Source: DAOTVD01 sp034437075 (lineage in GTDB: Bacteria > Chloroflexota > Anaerolineae > Aggregatilineales > J027). Taken from it: DNA of 23,264 bases. Shown in pieces: positions 8,219 to 15,401 of this stretch. Where the stretch lies: assembly GCA_034437075.1 (NCBI GenBank), contig DAOTVD010000183.1, positions 1 to 23,264 on the forward strand, given 5' to 3'. Position 1 is the first letter of the stretch. Every line of letters begins with the position of its first letter. The translations under genes were made by a program, and so were the position numbers. Under the pieces are notes generated by a model, which was not told the DNA's origin, made no database searches, and worked only from the letters and a program-made list of their open reading frames with translations.

Positions 8219-8749
8219 ATGAGCCAAGAAATCGCCACCCTCGGCGGCGGGTGCTTCTGGTGCCTGGAAGCCGTATACCAACAATTGCAAGGTGTCGAAA
8301 AGGTCGTTTCCGGCTATGCGGGCGGGCATGTGCCTAACCCGACCTACGAACAAGTTTGCGCCAAAACGACCGGCCACGCCGAAGTCGTCCAGATTACGTA
8401 CGATAGCGCGGTCGTCTCGTTTGCCGATATTTTGGATGTCTTCTTCACCATCCACGACCCCACCACCCAAGACCGCCAAGGCGCGGATGTCGGCCCGCAG
8501 TATCGTTCGATTATCCTGTATCACGACAACGCGCAAAAGCAGGTCGCCGAAGCAAAAATCGCCGAATATAACGCCGTGTGGGACGACCCGATTGTGACGG
8601 AAGTCGAGCCGCTAGAGACGTTTTACGCCGCCGAAGCCTATCATCAGAATTACTTCAACAACAACCCGAATCAGGGCTATTGTATGGTGGTCATCGCGCC
8701 CAAGGTGGCCAAATTCCGCGAGAAGTTCATGCAACGGTTGAAAGCCTAG
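8219..8749 (+). CDS. msrA: Peptide methionine sulfoxide reductase MsrA
   Basis: Two adjacent ATGs exist. The second (8219) is preferred because the Shine-Dalgarno AAGGA at 8208-8212 lies 6 nt from it but only 3 nt from the first. The 176-residue product carries the signature GGGCFWCLEAV, with catalytic Cys12 at the start of the CFW motif. It also has VVSGYAGGHVPNPTYEQVC, then HDPTTQDRQGADVGPQYRS and a C-terminal YCMVVIAPKVAKF. Length and motif order are normal for MsrA. The enzyme reduces methionine-S-sulfoxide in proteins, using thioredoxin as electron donor, and repairs oxidative damage in the cytoplasm. No msrB is visible nearby. Confidence 0.96.
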   Translation: MSQEIATLGGGCFWCLEAVYQQLQGVEKVVSGYAGGHVPNPTYEQVCAKTTGHAEVVQITYDSAVVSFADILDVFFTIHDPTTQDRQGADVGPQYRSIILYHDNAQKQVAEAKIAEYNAVWDDPIVTEVEPLETFYAAEAYHQNYFNNNPNQGYCMVVIAPKVAKFREKFMQRLKA

Positions 8750-8785
8750 CGGACAACGCGCGGGCTGCTCCTCGAACACCCCAAA

Positions 8786-8813
8786 CGAACCAGGGGCTTA
8801 AGCCCCTGGTTCG
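8786..8813. terminator. Perfect 28-nt palindrome, probable terminator or dispersed repeat
   Basis: The two 14-nt halves are exact reverse complements, meeting at the centre cttaag (core ggggcttaagcccc). It lies 36 nt after the msrA stop. There is no T-run, so it could be a non-canonical terminator or a member of a dispersed palindrome family. Confidence 0.5.
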
Positions 8814-8847
8814 CATTCCCGTATGCGCGACGCTGTTGCCCCGTATA

Positions 8848-8856
8848 TGCTACAAT
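8848..8856 (+). promoter_or_regulatory. Extended -10 promoter of the EVE-nuclease gene
   Basis: TGCTACAAT at 8848-8856 matches the extended -10 form TGnTATAAT, with TACAAT as the hexamer. No convincing -35 box is present. The expected transcription start falls ~2 nt before the ATG at 8865, which predicts a leaderless mRNA. This fits the absence of a Shine-Dalgarno sequence. Confidence 0.45.
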
Positions 8857-8864
8857 CGAGCCTT

Positions 8865-9962
8865 ATGCACTATTGGACGCATATTTTCACCTGGCGCACT
8901 TGGCAAGAATTCCTGCACCATCCTGGCGGTGTGGTCGGCTTCCCAGAGCGGCGCTGGCCGACCGTGCAGCAAATCGCGCCTGGTGACGTGCTGCTGTGCT
9001 ATCTGCTGGGTGTTTCGCGCTATGTCGGCCTGCTGGATGTGACCGGGCCGCCCTTTCTGGGCCATAGCCCCATCTGGAGCGAGCGCATTTACCCCGCGCG
9101 CGTGCCCGTGCACGTCCGGCTAGACCTCCTGCCCGAGTACGGCATCCCCGTGACGGATTTGGGCGAGCAACTCAGCTATTTTCACCGGGCGGGCCGCCCG
9201 CGCGATTGGGGCGCGCATTTTCGCTCGGCACCCGTGGCCGAAACCGCCGCAGATGCCGCCATTATCATCGACGCGCTAGAGGTCGCCGCCGAAGACCCCA
9301 CGTTTCGCCCCTATGACGCGCGCAAATTGCAGCGCCGCGTCAAACTCTACGAAACCGGGGACGCGGTCTACACCATCCCGGAGAACGCCGCCGAGGACGA
9401 TACCCAGCCCGTAGACGTGCCGCCTGCCGACCCACCCAGCCACGATGAAATCCAGTGGTTGATGCTGAACATGGGCAGCGAAATGGGCTTGGATGTGTGG
9501 GTCGCGCGCAACGACCGGGGGCGGGCGTTTGCTGGGCAAGATTTCGCGGACATCCCGCGCCTGCTGCCCGAACTCCCGCGCCAGTTTGACCCCGCCACGC
9601 AGCGCACCATCGAACTGATTGACGTGCTCTGGCTGCGCGAAAATGCCCTGGTGGCCGCGTTTGAGATCGAGCATACCAGCGCGGTGTATTCCGGCTTGCT
9701 GCGCCTGGCGGATTTGCTGGCCATGCAGCCGAATCTGAATCTGCGGCTGTATATCGTGGCACCGGACGACCGCCGCGAGAAGGTTTTTATGGAGATCAAC
9801 CGCCCGGCCTTCGCGCGAAGCGCCGCCCCGCTGGGGCAACTCTGCCGCTTTTTGCCCTACTCCGCACTCATCGAAAAAGCCCGCCAAGCGGCGGACTTGC
9901 TGCCGTATTTACAGCCGGATTTTCTGCACGACATCGCCGAGCCCGTCAGCGCGGATGTGTAG
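8865..9962 (+). CDS. EVE-domain / PD-(D/E)XK nuclease-like fusion, candidate modification-dependent restriction enzyme
   Basis: This 365-residue protein starts at ATG 8865, where the EVE-like domain begins. An upstream in-frame ATG at 8823 lies before the promoter. Residues ~1-150 resemble EVE/PUA-like readers: FTWRTWQEF, GFPERRW, then IAPGDVLLCYLLGVSRYVGLLDVT and a final WGAHFRSAPV. A linker (~150-190) leads to a C-terminal domain with HDEIQWLMLNMGSEMGLDVWVA (Glu195), LIDVLWL (Asp253) and AAFEIEHT (Glu267-x-Glu269). This is the spacing of a PD-(D/E)XK nuclease core. EVE domains are known to bind modified bases and occur fused to nucleases in type IV-like restriction, so cleavage of modified invading DNA is a reasonable inference. 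No methyltransferase is adjacent. It ends 2 nt before the presumed end of the convergent SH3 gene. Confidence 0.7.
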   Translation: MHYWTHIFTWRTWQEFLHHPGGVVGFPERRWPTVQQIAPGDVLLCYLLGVSRYVGLLDVTGPPFLGHSPIWSERIYPARVPVHVRLDLLPEYGIPVTDLGEQLSYFHRAGRPRDWGAHFRSAPVAETAADAAIIIDALEVAAEDPTFRPYDARKLQRRVKLYETGDAVYTIPENAAEDDTQPVDVPPADPPSHDEIQWLMLNMGSEMGLDVWVARNDRGRAFAGQDFADIPRLLPELPRQFDPATQRTIELIDVLWLRENALVAAFEIEHTSAVYSGLLRLADLLAMQPNLNLRLYIVAPDDRREKVFMEINRPAFARSAAPLGQLCRFLPYSALIEKARQAADLLPYLQPDFLHDIAEPVSADV

Positions 9963-9964
9963 CG

Positions 9965-10039
9965 CTATTGCGGCACGACGGGCAAACGCTGAAAGTCTTC
10001 CACGGGCAAGAGATAAATCGCGGCTAGCCAACCATCCCC
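9965..10039 (-). other. Out-of-frame C-terminal tail of the SH3 protein (suspected single-base frameshift)
   Basis: Read on the - strand, adding one G to the GGGG run (10036-10039 on the + strand as CCCC) changes the ending SLPGMVG-stop into SLPGDGWLAAIYLLPV..., continuing to a stop at 9965-9967. GDGWLAA is a plausible SH3 ending. The restored gene would end 2 nt from the convergent nuclease gene, filling the gap exactly. It could be a real mutation or an assembly or sequencing error. Confidence 0.5.
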
Positions 10040-10623
10040 GGCAGGCTCTCCACGCTATCCGGCGCGCGATCATAGCGCGTGAACTCGATTTGCGCCAAAC
10101 TTTGATTCCGAAAGCCCAAAGAAGCGACCGGATTGCGATAGCCGTTTTGCAGCCTATCCAAACAGATGAAGCGTACCCAGCCCTCCGCACCGCTTTCGAG
10201 ATCGCGCACCAAGACATAGCGGCTGCCCGTGCCATTTACGCGCGCATTGCCGATGACCTCCACCGCTTCGCCATCGCCCAGCAAGCGCAGGCGTTCGCTA
10301 TCCCGAAAGGGTTCGGCGTAGAGAATCGGGCTACTGAAATCCGAGCACCAACCAACCCAGGCGGGGATGGGGCCGGGCATGTCGTCCAGTTCGCTAAAGG
10401 CGGGGTCATACAGATGATTGCGCGGCAGCGTCGGTAATTGATTCCGCCAGAGCGGATCATCAAAGGCCAATGTATCCGCCAGAGCCCAGCCCGTGACCGC
10501 CCCCGCGCGGACGCGCACCCATTCGCCGACCCGGTCATCTTCGCCATATTGCACGGCCAGCGCGCCGGGGACAGCCATCAGCCCAACCAGCATGACGCCC
10601 AAGCGTAACATAAGATAACGCAT
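10024..10623 (-). CDS. Exported SH3-domain protein, 3' end probably frameshifted
   Basis: This 199-residue reading frame starts at the ATG with first base 10623. An N-terminal hydrophobic segment (~3-24, ending ALA) looks like a signal peptide. Two SH3-like regions follow: ~25-55 (RVGEWVRVRAGAVTGWALAD, apparently shortened at its start) and ~100-155 (LYAEPFRDSERLRLLGDGE ... GSRYVLVRDL ... EGWVRFICL). Bacterial SH3 domains typically bind peptidoglycan or other surface ligands. The frame ends abruptly after SLPGMVG, while a protein-like 24-residue continuation exists in another frame down to 9965 (see the separate entry). Function beyond an exported, probably envelope-associated protein is unknown. 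Confidence 0.7.
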   Translation of the reverse strand: MRYLMLRLGVMLVGLMAVPGALAVQYGEDDRVGEWVRVRAGAVTGWALADTLAFDDPLWRNQLPTLPRNHLYDPAFSELDDMPGPIPAWVGWCSDFSSPILYAEPFRDSERLRLLGDGEAVEVIGNARVNGTGSRYVLVRDLESGAEGWVRFICLDRLQNGYRNPVASLGFRNQSLAQIEFTRYDRAPDSVESLPGMVG

Positions 10624-10728
10624 CGCGATAACTCCTCCTGAATGATGACATGCTTTAGCATAACCCCGCGCGCGCTGGGTGCCTCGCCTAGCGTTACCTG
10701 TGCGTTATCTGATACGCCCCTGACGCTT

Positions 10729-10905
10729 AGGCTTTTCCAGAAAAATAATTACCCCTCCCCAGCCCCTCCCCGAATTCAGGGAGGGGCTATTATGCGCACG
10801 AGTAAGTTCTCCCCCCGAATTCGGGGGGAGCTAGAGGGGGGTAAAATCAAGCCGGTATCCTTTTCGACAAAAGCAAGCGGCATAGTTAAATACTTGGAAA
10901 AGCCT
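10729..10905 (+). repeat. MITE-like hairpin element, copy 1 (177 bp)
   Basis: The ends are exact 11-nt inverted repeats: aggcttttcca at 10729-10739 and tggaaaagcct at 10895-10905. Inside are a hairpin with 10-nt arms around cgaattca (10761-10788) and a perfect 22-nt palindrome centred on gaattc (10809-10830). The last ~60 bp are shared almost without change with copy 2. No protein-coding content is evident. The non-genic stretch 10624-10974 contains this element, the short duplicated gene tail at 10905-10939 and ~100 bp of unassigned upstream sequence of the SH3 gene. Confidence 0.8.
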
Positions 10906-10939
10906 TACGCCTGGGGCAGGACGGGGGTGCTATTCTTCG
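10905..10939 (-). repeat. Duplicated 3' tail of the DUF4139 gene
   Basis: These 35 nt repeat 10975-11008, the last codons and TAA stop of the neighbouring gene, with one substitution and one inserted base. The offset is 70 nt. The insertion breaks the frame, so the copy is not translated from the gene. Its end overlaps the terminal base of the hairpin element. Confidence 0.75.
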
Positions 10940-10974
10940 ATGATATCGACGATGCGCGCTTGCATTCCTGACGC

Positions 10975-13035
10975 TTACGCCTGGGGCGGGACGGGGGTGC
11001 TATCTTCGGGCGGTGGGCCTTGGGGTTGGCCTAGCGCAACGATCATGGCTTCGATGTCGTTGTGCAGCCTGCGCGCGCGCTCATCGTAGCCGCGTTCTTG
11101 GTCGTCCAGGTCATCCAGTTGATCTTGCAAGCCGGAAAGATTGTGCAACAAACGCGCGCGCAAGTCGGCGGCGTCGGCGGTGTTGGTCAGCGCGCTCAGG
11201 TTCTCGCGCAGATTCCCCTGCTTGGCATAGAGCTTCTCGCGCTGGCCATCGAGTTCCGCCCGCGCCTGGGCGACGGCTTCGGCGTCGGCCATTTTATCCA
11301 GGATGGCTTGCAAATCAGCATATAGCGGGCCAGGCAGCCAACCGCCCTCGTAAAACGTTTCAAGCTGACGGTAGTTTAGCTTACGGATGTAGAATTTTTC
11401 TTGCATCGCGTGGCGCTGCTTAACGACAAATTCGCTACGTTCCCCGGCAGGAAATTCGACCTCCCAACGGCGTTCGGTATTGGTCTGGCTATGCGGTTCG
11501 CGCGTGTCGAACAGTTCAAAATCCGGCGTGATGGGCATCTCGATGGTAATCACCAGCGCTTTATCCGTCTTGTTGTGCACCATAAAACGACTCGTGCGCA
11601 CGTGGTACACCTCTTGCAGCAACAGTTGCTCTTTGAGGTATAGGCCATAGGTCTGAACGTGTGTGGCGTGGGTTTCGGTGACCTTCACGCCCAGTTCCAC
11701 GGCATAAGGCATATAGACCGTTTCGCCGGGGCGCGTGTAGGGGATGACCGCCTCGCCCAAATAGGCATCATCTTCGGTCAGTGTGACCGGGCCTTGCTCT
11801 AGTGTCAGGCCGGTGGTGTTTTTCAGGCGCAACGCCGCCACGGGATGGTCGGGCAATTTGTAGCCGTTGTACAGCAATTCGCGCGAATAGGTCATCGTGC
11901 GGCTCAGGATGGGCACCAGGGCGGATTCGCCGCGCCGCACGCTCACGGGCTCGCTAACGTCATACTGAAAAAATTCGCCGCGCGCCTCAGTCATCGTATC
12001 GACCGCCATGCTGGCTTCGGCGTCGGCCATGGGTGCCGGGCTATAATCCGTTTCCTCGAAATCTGGCCGCCTATCAATCATTTTATGGGCGGCTCCGCTT
12101 TCTGTCACGCTGGCGCGGCGGGCTCTGCTGCGCGCGGGGGCAGCGTCTTCGTATTTGATGGGGCCGGGCGCGATGCGTGCCGCGTCGCGTACCACGGGCC
12201 GTTCGGGGATGACCGACGACGCCAGATCATAAATAAACGAAATGGGCTGCCCGGCCACAAATGTGACCTGCACATCTTGCAAATCCTGGCCCAGGCGGTT
12301 GTCGAACAGGCCCCAGCCTTGCAGCAAACACACCCCGCCGGAGCGCTCCGCGTTGGCCTCGGCCACCACGCGATAACTCACCCGCCACACCGGGCTGGGG
12401 GCCACGTACCCCACGCGCAGGTCGTGCGCGCCCGCGCTGAGCCGCACGGTAATTACCCGGTGGGCCTCGTCCCCGGCCAGCGTATCCAGCAGATAGAGCA
12501 ATTCTTGCGCGGTGTCGTCTTCTTGCAAGATAATGCCGCGCACGTCTTCCAGCTTCAGGATGCGCAAAGCGCCATCCGTGGTGCGCAGCGTCACGAGCGA
12601 AGGCGGTGCCAGGGGGCCGTCATCGTCGGCGTTCAGGATTTGGTTAAACATCAGGCTAGCGGCATCGACGGCATCATCCAGGCCCACCACACGCCCGATG
12701 ACCGCCTCGCTATCGCCATTCTCGCCCTGCACTGTTACGGAAACGCGCCGCCCGCGCAAGCCTAGCAACAATTCGCGCAAGGTCGCGTTGTCCGAGGGCT
12801 GAAAACGCGCGCCTTTCAGGCGTTCGGCCTCGTCCATGGGCGTGGGATAGCTCATACCCAGCACGCGCTCGCCCTCGGCGCGGTCGATGACCGTCAGGCT
12901 TTTGAGGATGTCGTTAATTTCCTCCGCGCGGAAGATCAAGCGCAGATTCGGCCCATCATGCGGGCCTTCGTGCAAGAAAAAACCCACGCCGTGCTTGTGT
13001 AAGATCATGCGTTTGAGGGGCAAGGTGCTATTCAT
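10975..13035 (-). CDS. DUF4139 domain-containing protein
   Basis: This 686-residue protein starts at the ATG with first base 13035. The N-terminal part (~1-120) begins LPLKRMILHKHGVGFFLHEG and has FRAEEINDILKSLTVID, typical of this family. The central region (~205-535) matches DUF4139: GYVAPSPVWRVSYRVV, LQGWGLFDNRLGQDLQDVQVTFVAGQP, a low-complexity acidic stretch, then GEFFQYDVSEPVSVRRGESALVPILSR. The C-terminal ~100 residues (570-665) form a charged coiled coil (ADAEAVAQARAELDGQREKL). There is no signal peptide or membrane helix. The family is widespread but its molecular role is not settled, and some relatives are called mucoidy-inhibitor-like. A copy of its last 35 nt lies just downstream. 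Confidence 0.82.
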   Translation of the reverse strand: MNSTLPLKRMILHKHGVGFFLHEGPHDGPNLRLIFRAEEINDILKSLTVIDRAEGERVLGMSYPTPMDEAERLKGARFQPSDNATLRELLLGLRGRRVSVTVQGENGDSEAVIGRVVGLDDAVDAASLMFNQILNADDDGPLAPPSLVTLRTTDGALRILKLEDVRGIILQEDDTAQELLYLLDTLAGDEAHRVITVRLSAGAHDLRVGYVAPSPVWRVSYRVVAEANAERSGGVCLLQGWGLFDNRLGQDLQDVQVTFVAGQPISFIYDLASSVIPERPVVRDAARIAPGPIKYEDAAPARSRARRASVTESGAAHKMIDRRPDFEETDYSPAPMADAEASMAVDTMTEARGEFFQYDVSEPVSVRRGESALVPILSRTMTYSRELLYNGYKLPDHPVAALRLKNTTGLTLEQGPVTLTEDDAYLGEAVIPYTRPGETVYMPYAVELGVKVTETHATHVQTYGLYLKEQLLLQEVYHVRTSRFMVHNKTDKALVITIEMPITPDFELFDTREPHSQTNTERRWEVEFPAGERSEFVVKQRHAMQEKFYIRKLNYRQLETFYEGGWLPGPLYADLQAILDKMADAEAVAQARAELDGQREKLYAKQGNLRENLSALTNTADAADLRARLLHNLSGLQDQLDDLDDQERGYDERARRLHNDIEAMIVALGQPQGPPPEDSTPVPPQA

Positions 13036-13188
13036 CGCGAGCGTTCTCTCTATCCGTCTGGATCAATGAAAATAGTATACGCCGGAGGGGGCCAGGTCGC
13101 AAATCCGGGATGCGAAGCCTTGCGAGAACACCCCATCTGGCGCATACTGACGAGTGTGACCGCTCAATTAACGGAGAATCTAGACCCC

Positions 13189-13860
13189 ATGCTGAAAAAA
13201 TACCCCATCATCGCGGGGCTGGTATTGCTGGCCCTGCTGGCGACGGGCTGCACAAAAGTGCTCGTGCAAGTCAACCCGGATGGCTCCGGCACCTGGCAAT
13301 ATGGCCTGCAAATTGACCTGCAAACCCTGGAGAGCCTCGGCGAACCCAGCGCCGAACCCGACCCCGACAACCAATTTCTGAATGATCTGCTGGCGGGCGG
13401 AACCTTCACCGACCCTGAAACGGGCGTCGTCGTGCGCGGCGAACAACGCCTAGAAAACGGCAAGCGCTGGATTTACACCATCGCGGACGTGACCGACATC
13501 AGCCAATGGGCGGGCCTGGTCGGTGTGGCGGATCGCGTCGGCCCGCAGGATAACGCACCCGCCGAACCCGGCATGACGCCCGAAATCGACCCCGGTACCG
13601 AAGACTTGCTATACCCGGTCGTGACCGTGGACGGCAACACCGTGCGCGTTGAAATCAGCGGCCCGCCCCCCGCCGAGTTGATCGAGCAAGACGATTTTGG
13701 CTTGGGCGCCCTGTTCACGCCCTCGTATGAAATCGACATGCCCGGCACGGTTACGGACACGAACGGCGAGATCGACAGCCTGACGGGCAACCCGATTTTG
13801 ATTGTCGATCCGACCTCGACCGAACCGATCTTTTTCTTCGCTGAGTCGGAAGTAGAATAA
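13189..13860 (+). CDS. Putative lipoprotein with LppM/DUF3153-like domain
   Basis: This 223-residue protein starts at ATG 13189. The frame is open upstream to 13066, but this ATG is followed directly by a lipoprotein signal peptide: KK, a hydrophobic core, then the lipobox LATGC with Cys21. The mature part begins TKVLVQVNPDGSGTWQYGLQIDL, a pattern seen in DUF3153/LppM-like lipoproteins. The rest is acidic and Pro-rich with alternating beta-like segments and ends FFFAESEVE. It should be lipid-anchored on the outer face of the membrane. The role is unknown. Its stop codon touches the left end of the second hairpin element. Confidence 0.75.
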   Translation: MLKKYPIIAGLVLLALLATGCTKVLVQVNPDGSGTWQYGLQIDLQTLESLGEPSAEPDPDNQFLNDLLAGGTFTDPETGVVVRGEQRLENGKRWIYTIADVTDISQWAGLVGVADRVGPQDNAPAEPGMTPEIDPGTEDLLYPVVTVDGNTVRVEISGPPPAELIEQDDFGLGALFTPSYEIDMPGTVTDTNGEIDSLTGNPILIVDPTSTEPIFFFAESEVE

Positions 13861-14024
13861 GGTTATTCCAGAAAAATAATTCCCCCTCCCCGAATTCAGG
13901 GAGGGGCTAGTGTGCGCCCGAGTAAGTTCTCCCTCCGAATTCGGGGGAAGCTAGAGGGGGTAAAATCAAGACTGTATCCTTTTCGACAAAAGCAAGCGGC
14001 ATAGTTAAATACTTGGAAAAGCCT
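13860..14024 (+). repeat. MITE-like hairpin element, copy 2 (165 bp)
   Basis: Same orientation as copy 1. The left end aggttattcca (13860-13870) differs at two bases from copy 1, and the right end tggaaaagcct (14014-14024) is identical. Copy 2 lacks 12 nt of the C-rich stretch in copy 1. The first hairpin is kept (arms 13883-13890 and 13899-13906); the second palindrome is imperfect. The element fills the whole space between two convergent genes: its left end overlaps the TAA at 13858-13860 and its right end is 3 nt from the TAG of the SGNH gene. It probably serves as, or replaced, a bidirectional terminator. Confidence 0.8.
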
Positions 14025-14027
14025 AGG

Positions 14028-15215
14028 CTATCCGCCACAGCCCGGCACCCCGGCGATGTACTCCGCGATTGTTTCGCCCGCTAGGCGATGCCCCGCCGCG
14101 TTGAAGTGCGTATCGTACACCGGGTATAGCACCTCGCCCTCGGCGGCGGCGGCCTCGAAGGCTGGGGCCAGGTCGATAAAATGAGCGCCTGTGTCGGTCA
14201 CGCTCGTGCGCAGGGCATCGCGCAGATACCCCATATTGCCCAACAGTTCCTCGCGCGCGATGACTTCGTCGCCCATGGTGCTGGGGCTAATCCAACCGTC
14301 CGGGTCAAGGCCCTGGCGACTGCCCGTTTCCAGCACCCAACGCAAGCCGAAAGGCTCGGCATAAGGCAGGTAAATCTCGGCTTTAGTGGGCAGATAGACT
14401 ACCCCCACGCAAGCATCCCCGGCGGCGTCCATAATCGCCGCGAGCGTTTCGCGCCACAAGGCCATATTGCGCGACTCGGCATAGACGGCTGCTTCCCCGT
14501 TCAGAAACCAGATATACGGCTCAAAAAACGCTTGTTCGTAGTACCCCGCGCCGATATACAGCGCCAGGGGAAATTTATAATTGCCATCCGGGCTGGTCTG
14601 CGGCGTGGTGCTGGCGTCGTCGGGGTCGATGGCCTCGCGCAAGAGGGTATCCAGCAAGCCGCCGCGCTCGGTGCTAGTGCGGATATTTTGCAGGTCGTTC
14701 CCCCCGAAAAAGCCGATGAGCACCCATTCACGGGGCGCTGCCGCGCCATATTCGGCCATAATCTCGCGATATTCCAGCGGGCCATAGCCCCGATAGCCCA
14801 GATTCTCGACCGGGGTGCCGCTCGCTTCGGCGACCACATCCGGCCAGGGCAGCGGATACTGCCAGCCTTCGGTAAACGAATCCCCCAAGGCCACAATCGG
14901 ATAGGCATCGGCGGGTTGGGCGGGCACACGAAAGCCGTCCGCGTTCCAGCGCAAAGTATATTCCGAGAGCACGGCGGGGTCTTCGGGCGGGGCCACCTGC
15001 CCCGGTGAATGGATGAAAATATCGCCCATGGCTTCGGTATAGACAACGTGCATGGTCTGCCCGGCCTGCTCGCGTTCTAGCGGATCGCGCAAATCTTGCG
15101 GCACCAGGCTCGGGAACAGTGCCAAGGCTAGCGCGATGGCTCCGGCGCCGAGGGCCAAGCCAAAGGCCATCAGGCCCAGCCGAGCCGCCCAGGTTGTGGC
15201 TGTTTTTCGGGTCAT
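14028..15215 (-). CDS. SGNH/GDSL-type hydrolase, membrane-anchored
   Basis: This 395-residue protein starts at the ATG with first base 15215. One hydrophobic segment (~12-36) serves as signal anchor. The catalytic part shows block I VALGDSFTEGW with Ser113, block III FFGGNDLQ (Gly172, Asn173) and the C-terminal block V DTHFNAAGH (Asp368, His370), in the order expected for an SGNH esterase or acetyl-ester hydrolase. The NADGFRVP stretch before block I is typical of the AlgJ/AlgX-like and related surface-polysaccharide SGNH proteins. An extracytoplasmic role in removing or transferring O-acyl groups on polysaccharide is inferred. The acceptor is unknown. It is divergent from the tail module, with 186 bp between the start codons. 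Confidence 0.8.
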   Translation of the reverse strand: MTRKTATTWAARLGLMAFGLALGAGAIALALALFPSLVPQDLRDPLEREQAGQTMHVVYTEAMGDIFIHSPGQVAPPEDPAVLSEYTLRWNADGFRVPAQPADAYPIVALGDSFTEGWQYPLPWPDVVAEASGTPVENLGYRGYGPLEYREIMAEYGAAAPREWVLIGFFGGNDLQNIRTSTERGGLLDTLLREAIDPDDASTTPQTSPDGNYKFPLALYIGAGYYEQAFFEPYIWFLNGEAAVYAESRNMALWRETLAAIMDAAGDACVGVVYLPTKAEIYLPYAEPFGLRWVLETGSRQGLDPDGWISPSTMGDEVIAREELLGNMGYLRDALRTSVTDTGAHFIDLAPAFEAAAAEGEVLYPVYDTHFNAAGHRLAGETIAEYIAGVPGCGG

Positions 15216-15356
15216 GCGGGGATTATCTCATGCCGATCATTGGATGCCAGGTATTCTAGGGAGAAAGCCCCGCCAACGCAAGGGGGCCGAAGCCCGCCCC
15301 CAGAAAAACGCGCGTTATGCACGATAACCTCCGTAGCCCCTGCTAGCCTAATACTT

Positions 15357-15370
15357 GTCTCGCGCGAGAC
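15357..15370. promoter_or_regulatory. Perfect 14-nt palindrome upstream of the tail module
   Basis: GTCTCGCGCGAGAC is an exact palindrome ending 31 nt before the first tail gene and 18 nt before its Shine-Dalgarno sequence. A weak TAATAC -10-like box lies at 15349-15354 beside it. It could be an operator or a leader hairpin. A second hairpin (GGGGGC at 15282-15287 with GCCCCC at 15296-15301) lies further upstream. Confidence 0.35.
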
Positions 15371-15401
15371 GACCGACCAAGCAAGCGCAAGGAGGACGCA
15401 A

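Noticed and set aside
8836..8841. TTGCCC as a -35 box for the EVE-nuclease promoter
   Set aside because: The spacer to TACAAT would be only 9 nt. The extended -10 motif is the better explanation.
10642..10971. A 109-codon + strand ORF
   Set aside because: It consists mostly of the hairpin element and the duplicated gene tail, with no Shine-Dalgarno sequence and no protein-like pattern.
11845..12765. A 306-codon + strand ORF opposite the DUF4139 gene
   Set aside because: It is a His/Ala/Gly-rich antisense shadow of a well-supported gene, as are the other long antisense ORFs (for example 9276-9887, 14181-15008 and 21329-22042).
15240..15401. Upstream extension of the tail-tube reading frame
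   Set aside because: It has no ribosome-binding site, crosses the palindromes, and a very strong Shine-Dalgarno sequence serves ATG 15402.
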